A DNA stretch of 64,000 bases. Origin: Ignelater luminosus (lineage: Eukaryota > Arthropoda > Insecta > Coleoptera > Elateridae). Position numbers and translations under genes: made by a program. Positions 1 through 12,200 of the stretch are shown in pieces (within the stretch, counting starts at the first letter, position 1; each line of letters begins with the position of its first letter). The DNA lies in NCBI GenBank assembly GCA_011009095.1, contig VTPC01007391.1, forward strand, positions 37,854 through 101,853, written 5' to 3'. Below the pieces are notes generated by a model. The model saw only the letters and a program-made list of their open reading frames with translations. It was not told the DNA's origin and did not search any database.

Positions 1-3000
1 CTTGTTAGTACCAACTTGAACAAAGCTTATAAGCTCATCTTTCATTTAGTTAATTCAGGAATTAAGATAAAAAGAAGAAGAAAGTCTTTAACGTCTCTAC
101 ATAGGTCAGCTAACATCAATATCTTTTAAAATATTAAGGAATGTAGACACCCGCATGAGCATGAAGATTAGATTTGAACAATTGAAGATTTATTTTTAAA
201 TCTGAAAGTTCTTGCTTCTAATATAAACTTTTTGTACAGTCAGACTTTTGGCTTGTTCAGTTACATTCTTCGAACCGACAAACTTTTTTTTATTAACAGT
301 TACTCTTTCTAAAATCAACCTAAAACTCTTTATCTCCATATCATGGAGTTAACTATATATATGTCTGATTCTGTCCTTGATTATTCAATAACTTTAAGAT
401 GCCAAGAAGTAAAAACTGTAATATAGTCACCGGTAGAATTCTATGGACCAGGATTTTTGGATTACTACGGGATGTTTCGTTACTATTGAATTTTAAAAAT
501 ATTGGTAAAAATAAATGTCCCACTAATCTCCATGAATCTCAAAGAATGTTCGCTTACTGTAATTGATGCAATAAAAAATGGCTACTTCTTTATCTACCCT
601 AGATATTGAAAACTGAAGGTGCATACATCTAACTTTCTTTAAGTGATCTCGGAAAAATGTGTAACCTTATTGGAAGAGAGGCCTAGAATATTCGGTCGAT
701 TGTTAATTTTGTGAATTAACTATGTTGGAAATTCCACGATATAATCTTAATAAGTAACACTGAATCTTTCTGTTTCTGTGTAAACTATCTTTTCATTGTC
801 TGTTACTTTGAAACATTTTACAGGTTAGACAGAAGTATCAGACGATAAAATTCCAAGCCTGAAGGTCGTTTCGTGTGTTATGAAAATTTACTGTTAAACT
901 TTTGTGGTATTGCCTATGATAATTTCTGTGTTTTCCTAAATTAAAGGTCGAACTTATTGTAAAATGTTCAATCATTCTCGTTAGCTTTCCTATTTTGGTT
1001 TTGATTATGTTATTCAACATATAAGATTATAATTATTTGTTTGTGTTTGTTTGTATTAAATCTTATTTTGTGTAAGTACATAATATAAAGCAAAATATTA
1101 GACTAGACGATAAACATAACTCTATATAAAGTTCATTCTTTTATTTTTCAGATTTTATAATAACTCTAAAATGGTAAAAGATCCAGAAAACAATGGGTAT
1201 ACATATTGGTTGGGTTCTAAGATTTTGTGACTATTTGTCGCCGCATTATTACTCGATTAATTAATAATAGTAACATATTAAGACGCAAATTCTACTAAAA
1301 CAACCTTTTATTATTTGACACGTGTACCATTATTAATATAATATCGTCCGAGGTTAACTTGTGATGACACTATTATAATATTATTACAAAATAATGACAC
1401 ACGTGTCAGGGTATACCTACGTATTTATGGAATTTGCGTTTCTATTTGTAATATTAATTTTATTATTAATAAGAATACAAACAGAAATCAGAATTTCATG
1501 CTCAAAAGATACTCCGTACAATTCAATAAATGAAGAAAAGTATCTACCTAATATTTTGGCCCATAATAGATATTTATGGACTATTTTGACCAATACCGAT
1601 ACTTACACTGGATGTTGCTAAGATCAAATATAAAGGTACAATTCTCTTTATTCTGCTCTTTTTATAAAATAAAAAACGTTTAGCCTTCTGCAGCTTTCTT
1701 AAAATTAATATTCTTAATAGACTCTAATTATTGTTATCCATACAAAAAAATTAAAAGAAAAAGAACAAAATAAATAACATTGAGTATGACTTATACATCC
1801 GAAAAAATTCCTGCAATAGTTGCACATTTTGTATTCTCACATAATAAAAACTTTAAGGTTAGTGACCTTAAATACAAAATGATTAATACAGAGCAATAAA
1901 AGGAAATCGGTTAGGACATTGTCTGCGGCTTTCGTTTCTTCATTTCCAAAAACTATCCGTACACCAATCATCTTTGTGTATGAAGTACTTATTTTAGTCA
2001 GTCACATAACCTTCACAATACTTTATATGTTGACCACTCAAAAACATTGATTTTAGAGACAAATCAAATCAAAATTATGAATTTTGCTTTTATTTTCTTT
2101 ATAAGAGTTAAAGAACAAAAATGCAAAACCTTTTTTTATTACTCATCACTTTTAATTTCCTAAATAGGGAAATAATAATCAATACCTATGCATTAGCAAT
2201 GTAATCAACTCTTATCAATAAATTATGTGTACAGGAAATATTTTTGGGAGTAACCATAAAACCTCTTCCGTGCATTTGTCACACTTCCTAAAATCTAAGT
2301 GCGTAAATACAGTTCATTATAATAATCTGGATCACTTGTTACGTGTCAATAAAGTTATGTGTATGTGAATTTTCCATTGGCAAAGAGATAATCATAAATG
2401 AACCATTAGCAAATTAAATGAGTAATTACAGTAATACATGAAGAAATATAAAGAATATATTTGTGAGGAATGCTGAGAATTAGATACTAAATGCGCAAAA
2501 GATGGAAAATTTTAACTTGTATCAATTTAAATGCATCACACGAACGATTAAAAATTATTAGCAAGATCTACTTCAACGGAAAATTCTCTAATGCAATTGA
2601 AGTGTGTTATACGAGGAATATTCAAGAAATATTGTTTTTAGAAAGTTCAGTACTTGCAATTCGAAGCAACTTACACCTTGATTAAATATTTTATATTAGT
2701 CAATCTCTTTAAATCAGATGAAGTCGGATTATGAGCAATCAACTTATAAATATAACTAAAATTTGGTAAATCAAAGTCAAGAATTACTATAGAATATTTT
2801 CTTGGAAGCAAACCAAGATAAATCATAATTCCTAAAATATTAAAAAAAAAATAGAAAAAGTACCTGAGAATGACGCAAGATTATTATAATAAAAAATAAA
2901 TATTGCATTCTGGATTATGCCCCTAGGACCAAGTACAAAGATACGTATCTAATGAAACTAATAAAAACTATTCAAAGTACATATCTGGTTTACTGGAAAA

Positions 3001-3679
3001 ATAGAATTTACTGTTAAATGTTAATTTAAGGTGTTACGGAGAAGAATATTATCATATTTGGACTGAAAAATGGTATTACTACAACATACAGGGTGAAACA
3101 GCAGCTTGTTTTTTGAAAATGGCGTTGTTACTTTTGTAAAAATACATGTACAGCTTAGATATTTTTTGAGTGGAACACTGGGTATACTTTTAAGTTTATT
3201 TTTCTTGCATTTTACAATAATATAGCAATATTAATACTCTTGGCGCTAATTAATTGTTGTAAAAGGTCCAAAGTTCGCTATTGGTGAAGTCAGTCTTTGA
3301 AAATGATTACTGCGATTCTTTTACATAGAAAAGAAATACAATTTACTCAATTTTAAAATGAATTTCTTTATTGTTTATTTATTACTGATTACAACGATAT
3401 AACATTATGTACCTTTAAATTTAACCTATCGTACAGTCTAGTAATTATCCTCTTTAGCATTGTTATAGTTTCATTAGTTTTGAGTTTAGAAAATTCTAGA
3501 ACAATATTTCCTAATGCTCTTTGATGGTGGCATGCTTCTATTATTCTCTAAAAGTAACAGTCAAATACCAATACCCTAATACGACCTGCATCCATCTTAG
3601 GATCACATTTTTAAGATATTGTATGCTGTGCAAATTTCCAGAAATACCTACAGCATTTTCCAAAATTGATATATTCGAC

Positions 3680-4031
3680 TATACAGGGTTGTAATTTTTT
3701 TGGCCTGTCTATAACTCATCATCAGTTGAAGCCAGAAAAAGTTCAAAGTCCTATTTGTATATAAGGATTCTCACTAGCTTTAAAAATGTTCAGAAATATA
3801 CCAGGCGTTGCACTTAAAAATCAAAAGATAAGTGTCGCTATACAAAAATAGTAAACATTGTAATTTTTCTCTCTTCTGCGGTTATAGATTAGATGATTTT
3901 AGAACGACTTTTTCCTACCATTTTTGCTATATCTTTAAAAAATGCTAACGCCTGTGAGGATACGACGCTTAAAAATCCTTAGAAACAAATAAGTTATTAA
4001 CTGTGCAAGAAAACTACAACAACCCTGTATA
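3680..4031. mobile_element. 352-bp terminal-inverted-repeat element
   Basis: The left TATACAGGGTTGTA is matched by TATACAGGGTTGTTGTAG on the minus strand at the right end. A second inner pair (CACTTAAAAATC at about 3810 and its partner GCTTAAAAATCC at about 3968, direct) shows further internal duplication. Too short for a transposase; no coding frame. Confidence 0.6.
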
Positions 4032-4510
4032 TTGTTGGAAAGCTCTTTACGGTCTCCTAATGGTTGCTAAACTAGCTAACTATGGCTAAAATATTTCATC
4101 TAACTTAAAAATCATAGCTGGTATATAACTTTTAAATACCACATTGCTATATTATCCTGTGGTACTTGCCTGCCCTGTCGAAATGATAGTGGCGATTTTC
4201 ATTACCTTGACAGGGAACGATTAGAAATGCTTTTGAAAAAATCAGAGATTTAGAATAATTTTTATAACAGAGAAATAAAAGAAGATTGCTAAGTTTTTTT
4301 TTCAACCAATGGTCTTAGAATCAAGATAGTCAGTACAGTTTATTGCTTTATTTAAGAGTGGAACATACTGTAGATAGTGTACATGGTCAGTGGTATTTAT
4401 AAAAGTGGTGAAATGTAGGAGAAACTTATTAGATTAATATACAAAATCTAAACAAAATAAAAGCATCTGGGAATGCAAAGCATAACCAGAACGAACTCTG
4501 TTTTGCTTTT

Positions 4511-4770
4511 TCGGCGGCCATTTTGGCCATGTTTCCAAGATGATATAAAAAAACTAAAAATATACGTCTTGTCTTATCTTATTATTTGATGTAGAATACG
4601 ATTTTAAAGTAAGGACAAAATTTTTGAAAATTTATAAATTTCGGCGGCCATTTTGACCATGTTCCCGAAGAGATATCAAAACACGAAGACACCACGTCGA
4701 CTTTAGTTATTGATGTAGAACTCAAATCTGAAGTCAAAATTTAAAAAAAATTCGGACACACAGACTGCAA
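4511..4770. repeat. Tandem dimer, period 130 bp
   Basis: TCGGCGGCCATTTTGGCCATG at 4511 recurs as TCGGCGGCCATTTTGACCAT at 4641. The following parts also align: GATATAAAAA/GATATCAAAA, then TTATTTGATGTAGAA/TTATTGATGTAGAA, then AAAATTT. Two copies are clear and a third is not seen. Confidence 0.7.
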
Positions 4771-7700
4771 ATTCAGTAACAACTCCTTTCGGAGTGCGTT
4801 GACCAGATAAGTCTTACACTTACTAGGATTAATTGTAGAACTTGACATTTTACAAAAATTATAGAGCTACATCGAGACTGTTAGGTATAGACCTACATTG
4901 GAATCGTAACAAGAAAAGAACATTCAGAATTTTCAAAGTCAAATGCTAAATAAGGACAGCTCGTTAGATTTGGCGACGTCTTACAAGAAAACATCGAATG
5001 GTTTAGACTATCATAATGCTGATGTATAATTTGTAATCAGCATTGGATAAGCAACAAGAATGCAAATTGTTCTATTTAGAAAAAACAGACCGCATGTGTT
5101 ACTCTTTTATGGCACATCCTCTATAGTTGAAAGTAATTTTAGAAAGTACTAGCAGTCTTTTTGTGCAACTTTTCCCAGTAACATTTTTCTATATTTCTTC
5201 AAATTAAGAACCTAACCTCTAGATACAAACCGTTGGAACACCGCAAATACAGGGTGTCTCATAGTAAGCTTACATTGAACTTTGAACGAACAGATTAAAA
5301 ACTGTACACACGCTAGTTATGCAACTAGTATAGTAACTTGTATAAACCATGACTAAATAGACATATCCTTTTATTCTGTAAACCTTCTTGCAGTTTTTAA
5401 GAGATGTTTAGATTTTGTTGCCATAACTATGACCAATCAGGATTTTTATTTTGATATTTTAAATTTAAAAAGGCTGCTAAAATTACGGAGTATGAACTTT
5501 TAAAGAATTAAAAAGGGGCAAAAGTATTTATTTGAGTTTAGCGATCTATAATCATTGTAGCTACATTGTTTGCTTTCGAACCTTTTGTTGTTGAAAGATT
5601 TGTTTTTCTTCTACTTAACTTTATCATCGAATCAACTACCAGAATCATATGTTTCCTGTTTATCACGCAGCACTAACTTTGCTTGATTTAGTAGGTCAGC
5701 AGCTTTAGACATCAACTCCCGCAGGCATCCTAGAGAAGCATCTCTCGATATTTTAAGTGTTCATAAGCAGTTTTTAAAAATTCTTTATTTTGTAAAGAGC
5801 ACATTTGCTCCAAACTATTTCTACCTCTTATCATCATGTTTAGCGTTGTTGCTGGTGCAAAACAAAATCAGCCGTTATAGAGAGTAAGTTTCTTCACCCA
5901 CGACTGGTATCTTCAGAAGAAGTTAAATTGAACAGAATGAAGAAAGAATTTGCCGTTTATTAAGCAGAGATGAGAATCATTTCCTTAGTAACTAATATTT
6001 TTGAAAAAAAGTTTTTTCGGGCAGTATTTTTTTGGTTTGTTATAGGAGCTCAACATGGGAGTCAGAATTGAATCTCTAGTAGAAAAACTAAAAGAGATGT
6101 AAGATGAAGGAGAAAAGTAAACTAAAGAAAGATAAAAATAGAATAAGGTTGGAATTAAAATTGGGGCTAAGTGTTTTACGGCAGGTAAAGTGTTTTCAGA
6201 GATATCTTCTAGGTTTGGTAACATGAGAAAAGTTCACTTCACTTCGATTATTCCAAGGCTCATAAACAGTCACTTTTTCACTTTTCTGTCACGTTTTAAA
6301 AAGTTAGCCACTCTTTGTTGCTAATCTATGGTTGTAGACACTTTTCCTACTTGTTTGTGAATTACAATCACTTTTTCATACCAATTTTCGTAGCAATCCA
6401 GAATTTACGAAATTTGCATTATTCGTATCTGCTTTGTTTTTAAAATTCTCGCTGATTCGTCCTAAGTTCGTCATAAAAAAAAGTATTCTATCTATCTTGC
6501 TCTAATAATACTTATATGTAAATTACGTAATTGAAAATCTCTTCAGGTAAACCAAAAAGAGTGTTCTTTTTCTGAAAATGCTTTGGCCACTTTTAAGTCA
6601 CTTTCTTGCAATTTTTAGTCATTTTGTTTTACTATATTCTTGTGAAAATCTATTGTGAACCTTGTTATTCTTTAGAGTTTGTGAGAAGACCTGAAAAAGA
6701 TTTTAGAGTATCAAATGTACCTGTACATTTTGCCCGACTGCTTACTTCTCAAACTCTCTCTACAAAAATTTGAAGCACAGGTCTATAGAGAAGATCTTCA
6801 TTAGCTTGCAACCATCTCCTAAACGATGTAAGCGATCCAACTGGAGCGTCCTTCAATATGGTGCTGTATCTTCTGCCTCAAGTCACTGAAGTGATTAATA
6901 GAACGACAACGCGACGCGAAGTTGAAATAATGTCTTATCGTGTTTGACTAATAGAAAAATCTTGAGAAGGTAAGAAGCCCATCCTTCTTGTCTTGCCATG
7001 TCTATTTTAGGCCAACGTGGAAAATAAATGCAAGGTTGTCTGGTATATGCAAAAAAGAACTTCAAGGTATTATTTTCATGATAGATATAATATTTGTAGT
7101 AATGTCATTTTCAGTATTGACATGGAACTCCATATATATACCATTCACATGGTAGGTTTGTAGTTACAGCATCATCTTACTCATTAATCTTGAAGGTGGT
7201 GCAAATGTGCATACTAAAACAATAGCGTATTATTATATAACCGTCAAAAGCTCTTCATATAACGATAGAACTACACAGGATTTCATTTTCTCATATCATG
7301 GAACCACTACCTTCTTACTCATAGATTTTGGTATACTCCAAAGTTTTGCATCACATTATTCTCTCTATAACTATAGGTCCTAATTAATTATTAAACAGCA
7401 AACAGAGTTTTAATTTGTGAATGAAAAGACTCTTACATCATCCATCGTTTTCCCTTATTTTGAACATCAGGTTCAGACTGGAGCTCACGTCGGTCCGAAA
7501 TGACCTTCTTTATTATTAAGTGGCTACTTACTTTACATATTAGTAGTATTGCTTGCTGGAGCGTGACACAAACGTCTTGTTTTTGAAATACTTTTATGTT
7601 AGAACGTTTTAAGACGTAGTTATCCAAATGGTCTGCATAAAATTATATTATGTAAGTGAAATGTAGGAATTTATGCTACAAATAGCATATAAGAGTGCAC

Positions 7701-8839
7701 GTTTGCTTTAGACAAAGGACTGAAGTAGTATAATAGAGGCAACTCATCTTGCTAGACTCATGTGCGATTAGTGATCTTATAATCTCAAAAATGTTGTGAC
7801 TGAGCAATTTCTATTTTGTTTTAAATAAATGCCTCTTACATCTAACAGCATTGTTTCTAGTGAGTTCTTAAGCGTACTAACTAGCTTGGTCCATCAACTG
7901 TTCTTCCTTTCTATTTCATGTCAAAATCACTATGCTAATATGCAAGTTCGGTTTGTTGCAGGATAGAGTCACTGATAAGAGTTGCAAAACCATAATTTTT
8001 TAATCTTTGTGTCCCGAAAGCTTTTACATTCTGTTAATTCTGTTTTCAGAACATTTCTAAAGACAGTAACGGCTTTTGCACTATCATACCATACTGATAA
8101 ATTTGGTAAAAATGATACTTAACAAATTATATTTCACAAAATACAAAATCCTGAACTAGAAAAAAAATCTTAAAAGTCAATTTTGGCTAACGTAAGTGTC
8201 GATATTTAAAATATTTTAAAATAATACTGGATACCCGACTGCTAGTCAGTTCAACAGCCTCAAATTTATTCTTTATGTCATTAGTATTGTCAGCCCATGA
8301 AAAATACATTTTCAACATAATTTACTAGGATGATGTTTTATATTCAGGAAGAGTTTTCACTAGTGTACAAACAAAATGATCATTGTTTTTATTTGTCATA
8401 CAGTTATTGCAAATAACTAAAAAGTACTCATATCATATCAGAGTGTTCTCCTAAATTAATCTAATTTGTGCATTACTAATATATTTCTAAAATACACTTT
8501 TTAAAGATTCTACATTTACCATTTTCCTACTTTGTCTTTCGGTCTAGATTCAGAAAATCTCCAATGGTCACTTTTTACTTATTGCTAGTGTCATCAATAC
8601 AGCAAGTTCAAAATTCCCCCATTGAATTCAGTATCTAAATTACAATCTACACCAAAACATCGTTTCGTTAGCAACCTTGAAAAAATTACATGCACGAGTT
8701 TTGTTAGATCATCCATATGAATCGATTAAGAATATCTCACGTTTAAATCTACCATCTACAAGAATACAACAAATTCCATTCAAAAATGAGTAATGTTGCA
8801 CATAGAAAATGACACATTTTGTTTCTCTTTATAACATAC

Positions 8840-9214
8840 CTAAAAACCCAGAAGATGGTGGATTGCGTCTCAGTTGATTAGGTGAGTTTTTCTGTAAAAA
8901 GATCCATAGATCCCATAATGTTTTGGGATTTAATAGAAAAAATTTCGTCCTGCGATACTTCTTTCTATGTTCTAAATAATTAGGAAACAAATTAAATTCT
9001 GGTTGTTGATACCAGTCTTCTAGAGATGCTGTAAAATTACTAGGATCCCATGCTAGTAATGTAATATTTCTATAGAGCTCCGAATTTAAAAATTTAAATT
9101 CTGGTTTCGTTACTACTTGAGAATTAAGAATTCTAAATGTCGTTTTCTCTCCAACATCACTTTCATAACCTTCAGTTGGTGCATGGTTAAAACGCAGTAC
9201 TAAATTGTGGGAAT
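8840..9214 (-). CDS. Sialyltransferase internal exon: second half of motif L and central domain
   Basis: A phase-1 exon of exactly 125 codon equivalents. It begins (after the split Asp) SHNLVLRFNHAPT. The family usually has SHD at this point, so an Asn replaces Asp here. It continues through NSQVVTKPEFKFLNSELYR, LLAWDPSNFTASLEDW and LFPNYLEHRKK, and ends at NPPSSGFLG before a GTATGT donor. All blocks are typical of the ST6Gal clade rather than the polysialyl or ST3 clades. No stop or frameshift. Confidence 0.9.
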
Positions 9215-12200
9215 CTGAAAATAATAAAAACATCGTATTAAGTTGAGCAGAGGAAAATTTATTTTATGGAATTTTTCAACGTAAAACAGATTTTATAACC
9301 GCATTAGAATGTAATCGTAATACTAAATAAGAGTAGTATGCAGAAACGGACTGGTTATTTGTATTCATTTCGTTTTGCAAAATAAAATTAGATTGTGTAA
9401 TTATTGATTCCATTAGAAAATATTAGAAATCACTTACGAAAATGTTTGTTGAATTTTCTGAACGTATTTTCACCAAAGGACGAGTATCAATGGACATTTT
9501 AAAAAATGTGGTTTAATACTATTCTGTATAGGAGGTTCATGTTTTATTTATTTGAATGCAGTGTAGTTTTGGTATTTTAATTTATTACTAACCTTGTTTA
9601 GAAAATAAAATTCCACCGTAAATCTCTATGCTGTTAACATAAATACCTACATCAGCGTTTTGTTTGATTGTTTTTTAAGTTGTCAATCCATTTGTTTGCG
9701 TTGGTGTTGCAATATGTAAAAGTATTCCGTCAAGAAATCTTCACAAACAAGTAGGTACCTACGTCTTTAAGAACAAGAAGTGTAACTAAAAATATTTATA
9801 AAAACTGTGATTTCTAGCAGTTAATTATTTTAACATTACACGCTAATAGTGGAAGTTGAACAATAAAAATTCAAATCAGATCCTTGAGATACTTCTCCAT
9901 GTTTCTAATATAAAGTTACTTGTGTTTTGTCTACTGACAAATGTTAAAAGGAAAACACGGTGTTACAAATGGATCATACCCTGTAAACACTTGAGCAATG
10001 TCAGAAAACGATATAACTGAGTAAGTAAGGCCAGAAACTGCTTTAGAAACATGTAAAAGCTAGAAAACTCAAAGTTTTATCATTATTGTTTCTTCGAATT
10101 AATAGTCATTTGAGAAAATGGAAAAACCATAAACAAAAGCTCCAAGTAAATGATATGATAGGATGGATTCTTTCTAAAGAATTTTCAACTAGTATTTGAC
10201 TCAGAATTGTCCTTTTCAATTTTGGAATTACAAGAAAAGTTGCAAAGAATTGTTGTCGAGCAGACGTTGCTCTTTGTAAAGCTACTTTTAGGCAAAACCC
10301 AATCCAAACCATTAATTTATTTGTATTCGAACAAGTCACATACCTACATGATAGTTTTAATAAAATCCAAACAGTTCCAGGAAAAATAAAACTTAAAAAC
10401 TGCTGTGTCTGCTCGATAGAAAGACATCTACGTTGTGATTTGCCTTGTAACTTGCAATTTCTTAATTTGGACTTGTTAAAAAGTTGCTTTATAAAAAAAA
10501 AGAAAAAGAAAAAGTGAAAAAGCCACTATGGAGTAGAATAGTACAGTCAATAGTATATCGAGAAAAATCCTCTGCGACTTTTTTTTATAACTTGGAAAAT
10601 TCTCTTAGTTTTATTTGGACTGATGAATTGGTAGCTTTATAGAAAATTGTAAAGATCTTTTGAAAACAATGAAAGTAAGTAAAAAAAAAGTCACTATACC
10701 ATCCTGGTAGTAGAAGGTTAGAAGTATATAGTGATTGAGATAATCACTGCAACTCTCCATTAACTCGAGAAACAAAACTTTTAATTTGGACCTATCTCGC
10801 CTTCAGCAGATCTGGACCTAGAGGAAAACCGTTTTATTTTGGTTTTTCCAGTTTAGTCATCAAGACTGTACACACTAGATAATGTATCTATGCATGAACT
10901 ACGTAGTTGGCATACAAAGGCACCAGGGCTCTTATAAAGGCAAATTTATCAGGAGACACTAAGCCTAGAACCGATGTCTGATCTAAATAATTTAGTTATG
11001 ATAGTCCGATTGTAAAATATTCTTTGCTGTTGTACGAGCCAATTCGGCCAATTTGGCTCCGGGGCCGTATATAGTCTTAAAGTCAATACAACGTTTTAAA
11101 TATACATAATTTGCAGTTTTCGAACAAAACCACAAACAACAATCGTTAATACACAACTTGATTTGACTAAATCATTTATGAACCAAAAGTTTCATCTCCT
11201 AGTGATATTTCGTTTCCGTGATAAAGAACAATTGCTTGACGATTTTCTACACCAAATGCGACATAGATAGTCTTATATGGTATTTGTACTATTAACCCTT
11301 CTCAAGATATTAGAAACCAGTCGGAAAAACAAATGAGACACGGTGTTTTCCAGTTTTGTAATAGTCACAATCCCATCTCGATTTGACCTCCTTTTTCGAA
11401 AATGCAAACAAGACACAACAGACAATGGTTAAACAACCTTCAATTTTCCACAGCCAGCGAAGAGAATCCTATCTAGATACCTTTATGTATTGATATCCGA
11501 AAAATTAAAAAGAGACAAAAGACAACCGAATGCAACTATTGTAATCTTTTTACAAGGATTCCTTCTGTCTCATTCTCATATTTTGCAGCGATTGGTGAAT
11601 ATTTAGTACTTTCATTTCGATCTCTTTTGTTTTTGATATATTTTAAAACTTTAAAGTCAAAACTAAATTGTTTTGGTGGATTTCTGTTCCAAAGCTAGTT
11701 CTATATGATAGATTTTCTAAATAAGCCAATTTAATTCGGGAGCCAAATTTGCCCACCTCTGGTCTAGAAATCTCTTCTTTACAAATCTGTAGACGCAGCT
11801 CCCTTATTGCCCCACGGAAACAAAATTGTGAGAATTCTTGCATTACCTCTAGCAGCAAAAGCTTGAATGATAAAAGACTGAATTCACTAGACATGTACCC
11901 AATTGGAACAACAACCCTTAACTCCGTTTCAATATCTTCTCAAATTCCCTTTGCAAACCCAACTGACGGATCGTAATTTAACTATACCTACACCTAGCCC
12001 CTGAATGCCACGCTTTGGGGTTTCAGCAACTTTCTTCCTTTTCATCGTCAAGCGGCATTCCCATCGCTAGTTGTAATTATTTAGGATGTAGATCTATTGA
12101 TCTATTAGTCCAACTTTGAACCGCTCGTTTTCCGTTTCTATTTGGATGAAAATCTTTTGAAAGCAGAAACAATACTGAAATACAAGAAGAGCCAATTCAG

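Larger units (their letters stand above)
1..8839. other. Non-coding DNA, presumably sialyltransferase intron or 3' region
   Basis: Apart from the small repeats listed at 3680 and 4511 I see no gene. Single TACAGGGTG-like termini occur at 3089 and 5251 without visible partners. Open frames here (838-1020, 1394-1621, 2491-2685, 5985-6224, 7433-7627) lack family motifs. I specifically looked on the minus strand for motif S and the HYY block of the sialyltransferase and did not find them. Confidence 0.5.

Noticed and set aside
7000-7110. Minus-strand HYYKYY reading as the missing sialyltransferase C-terminal exon
   Set aside because: Preceded directly by a stop, and no WHP or other motif S residues around it.
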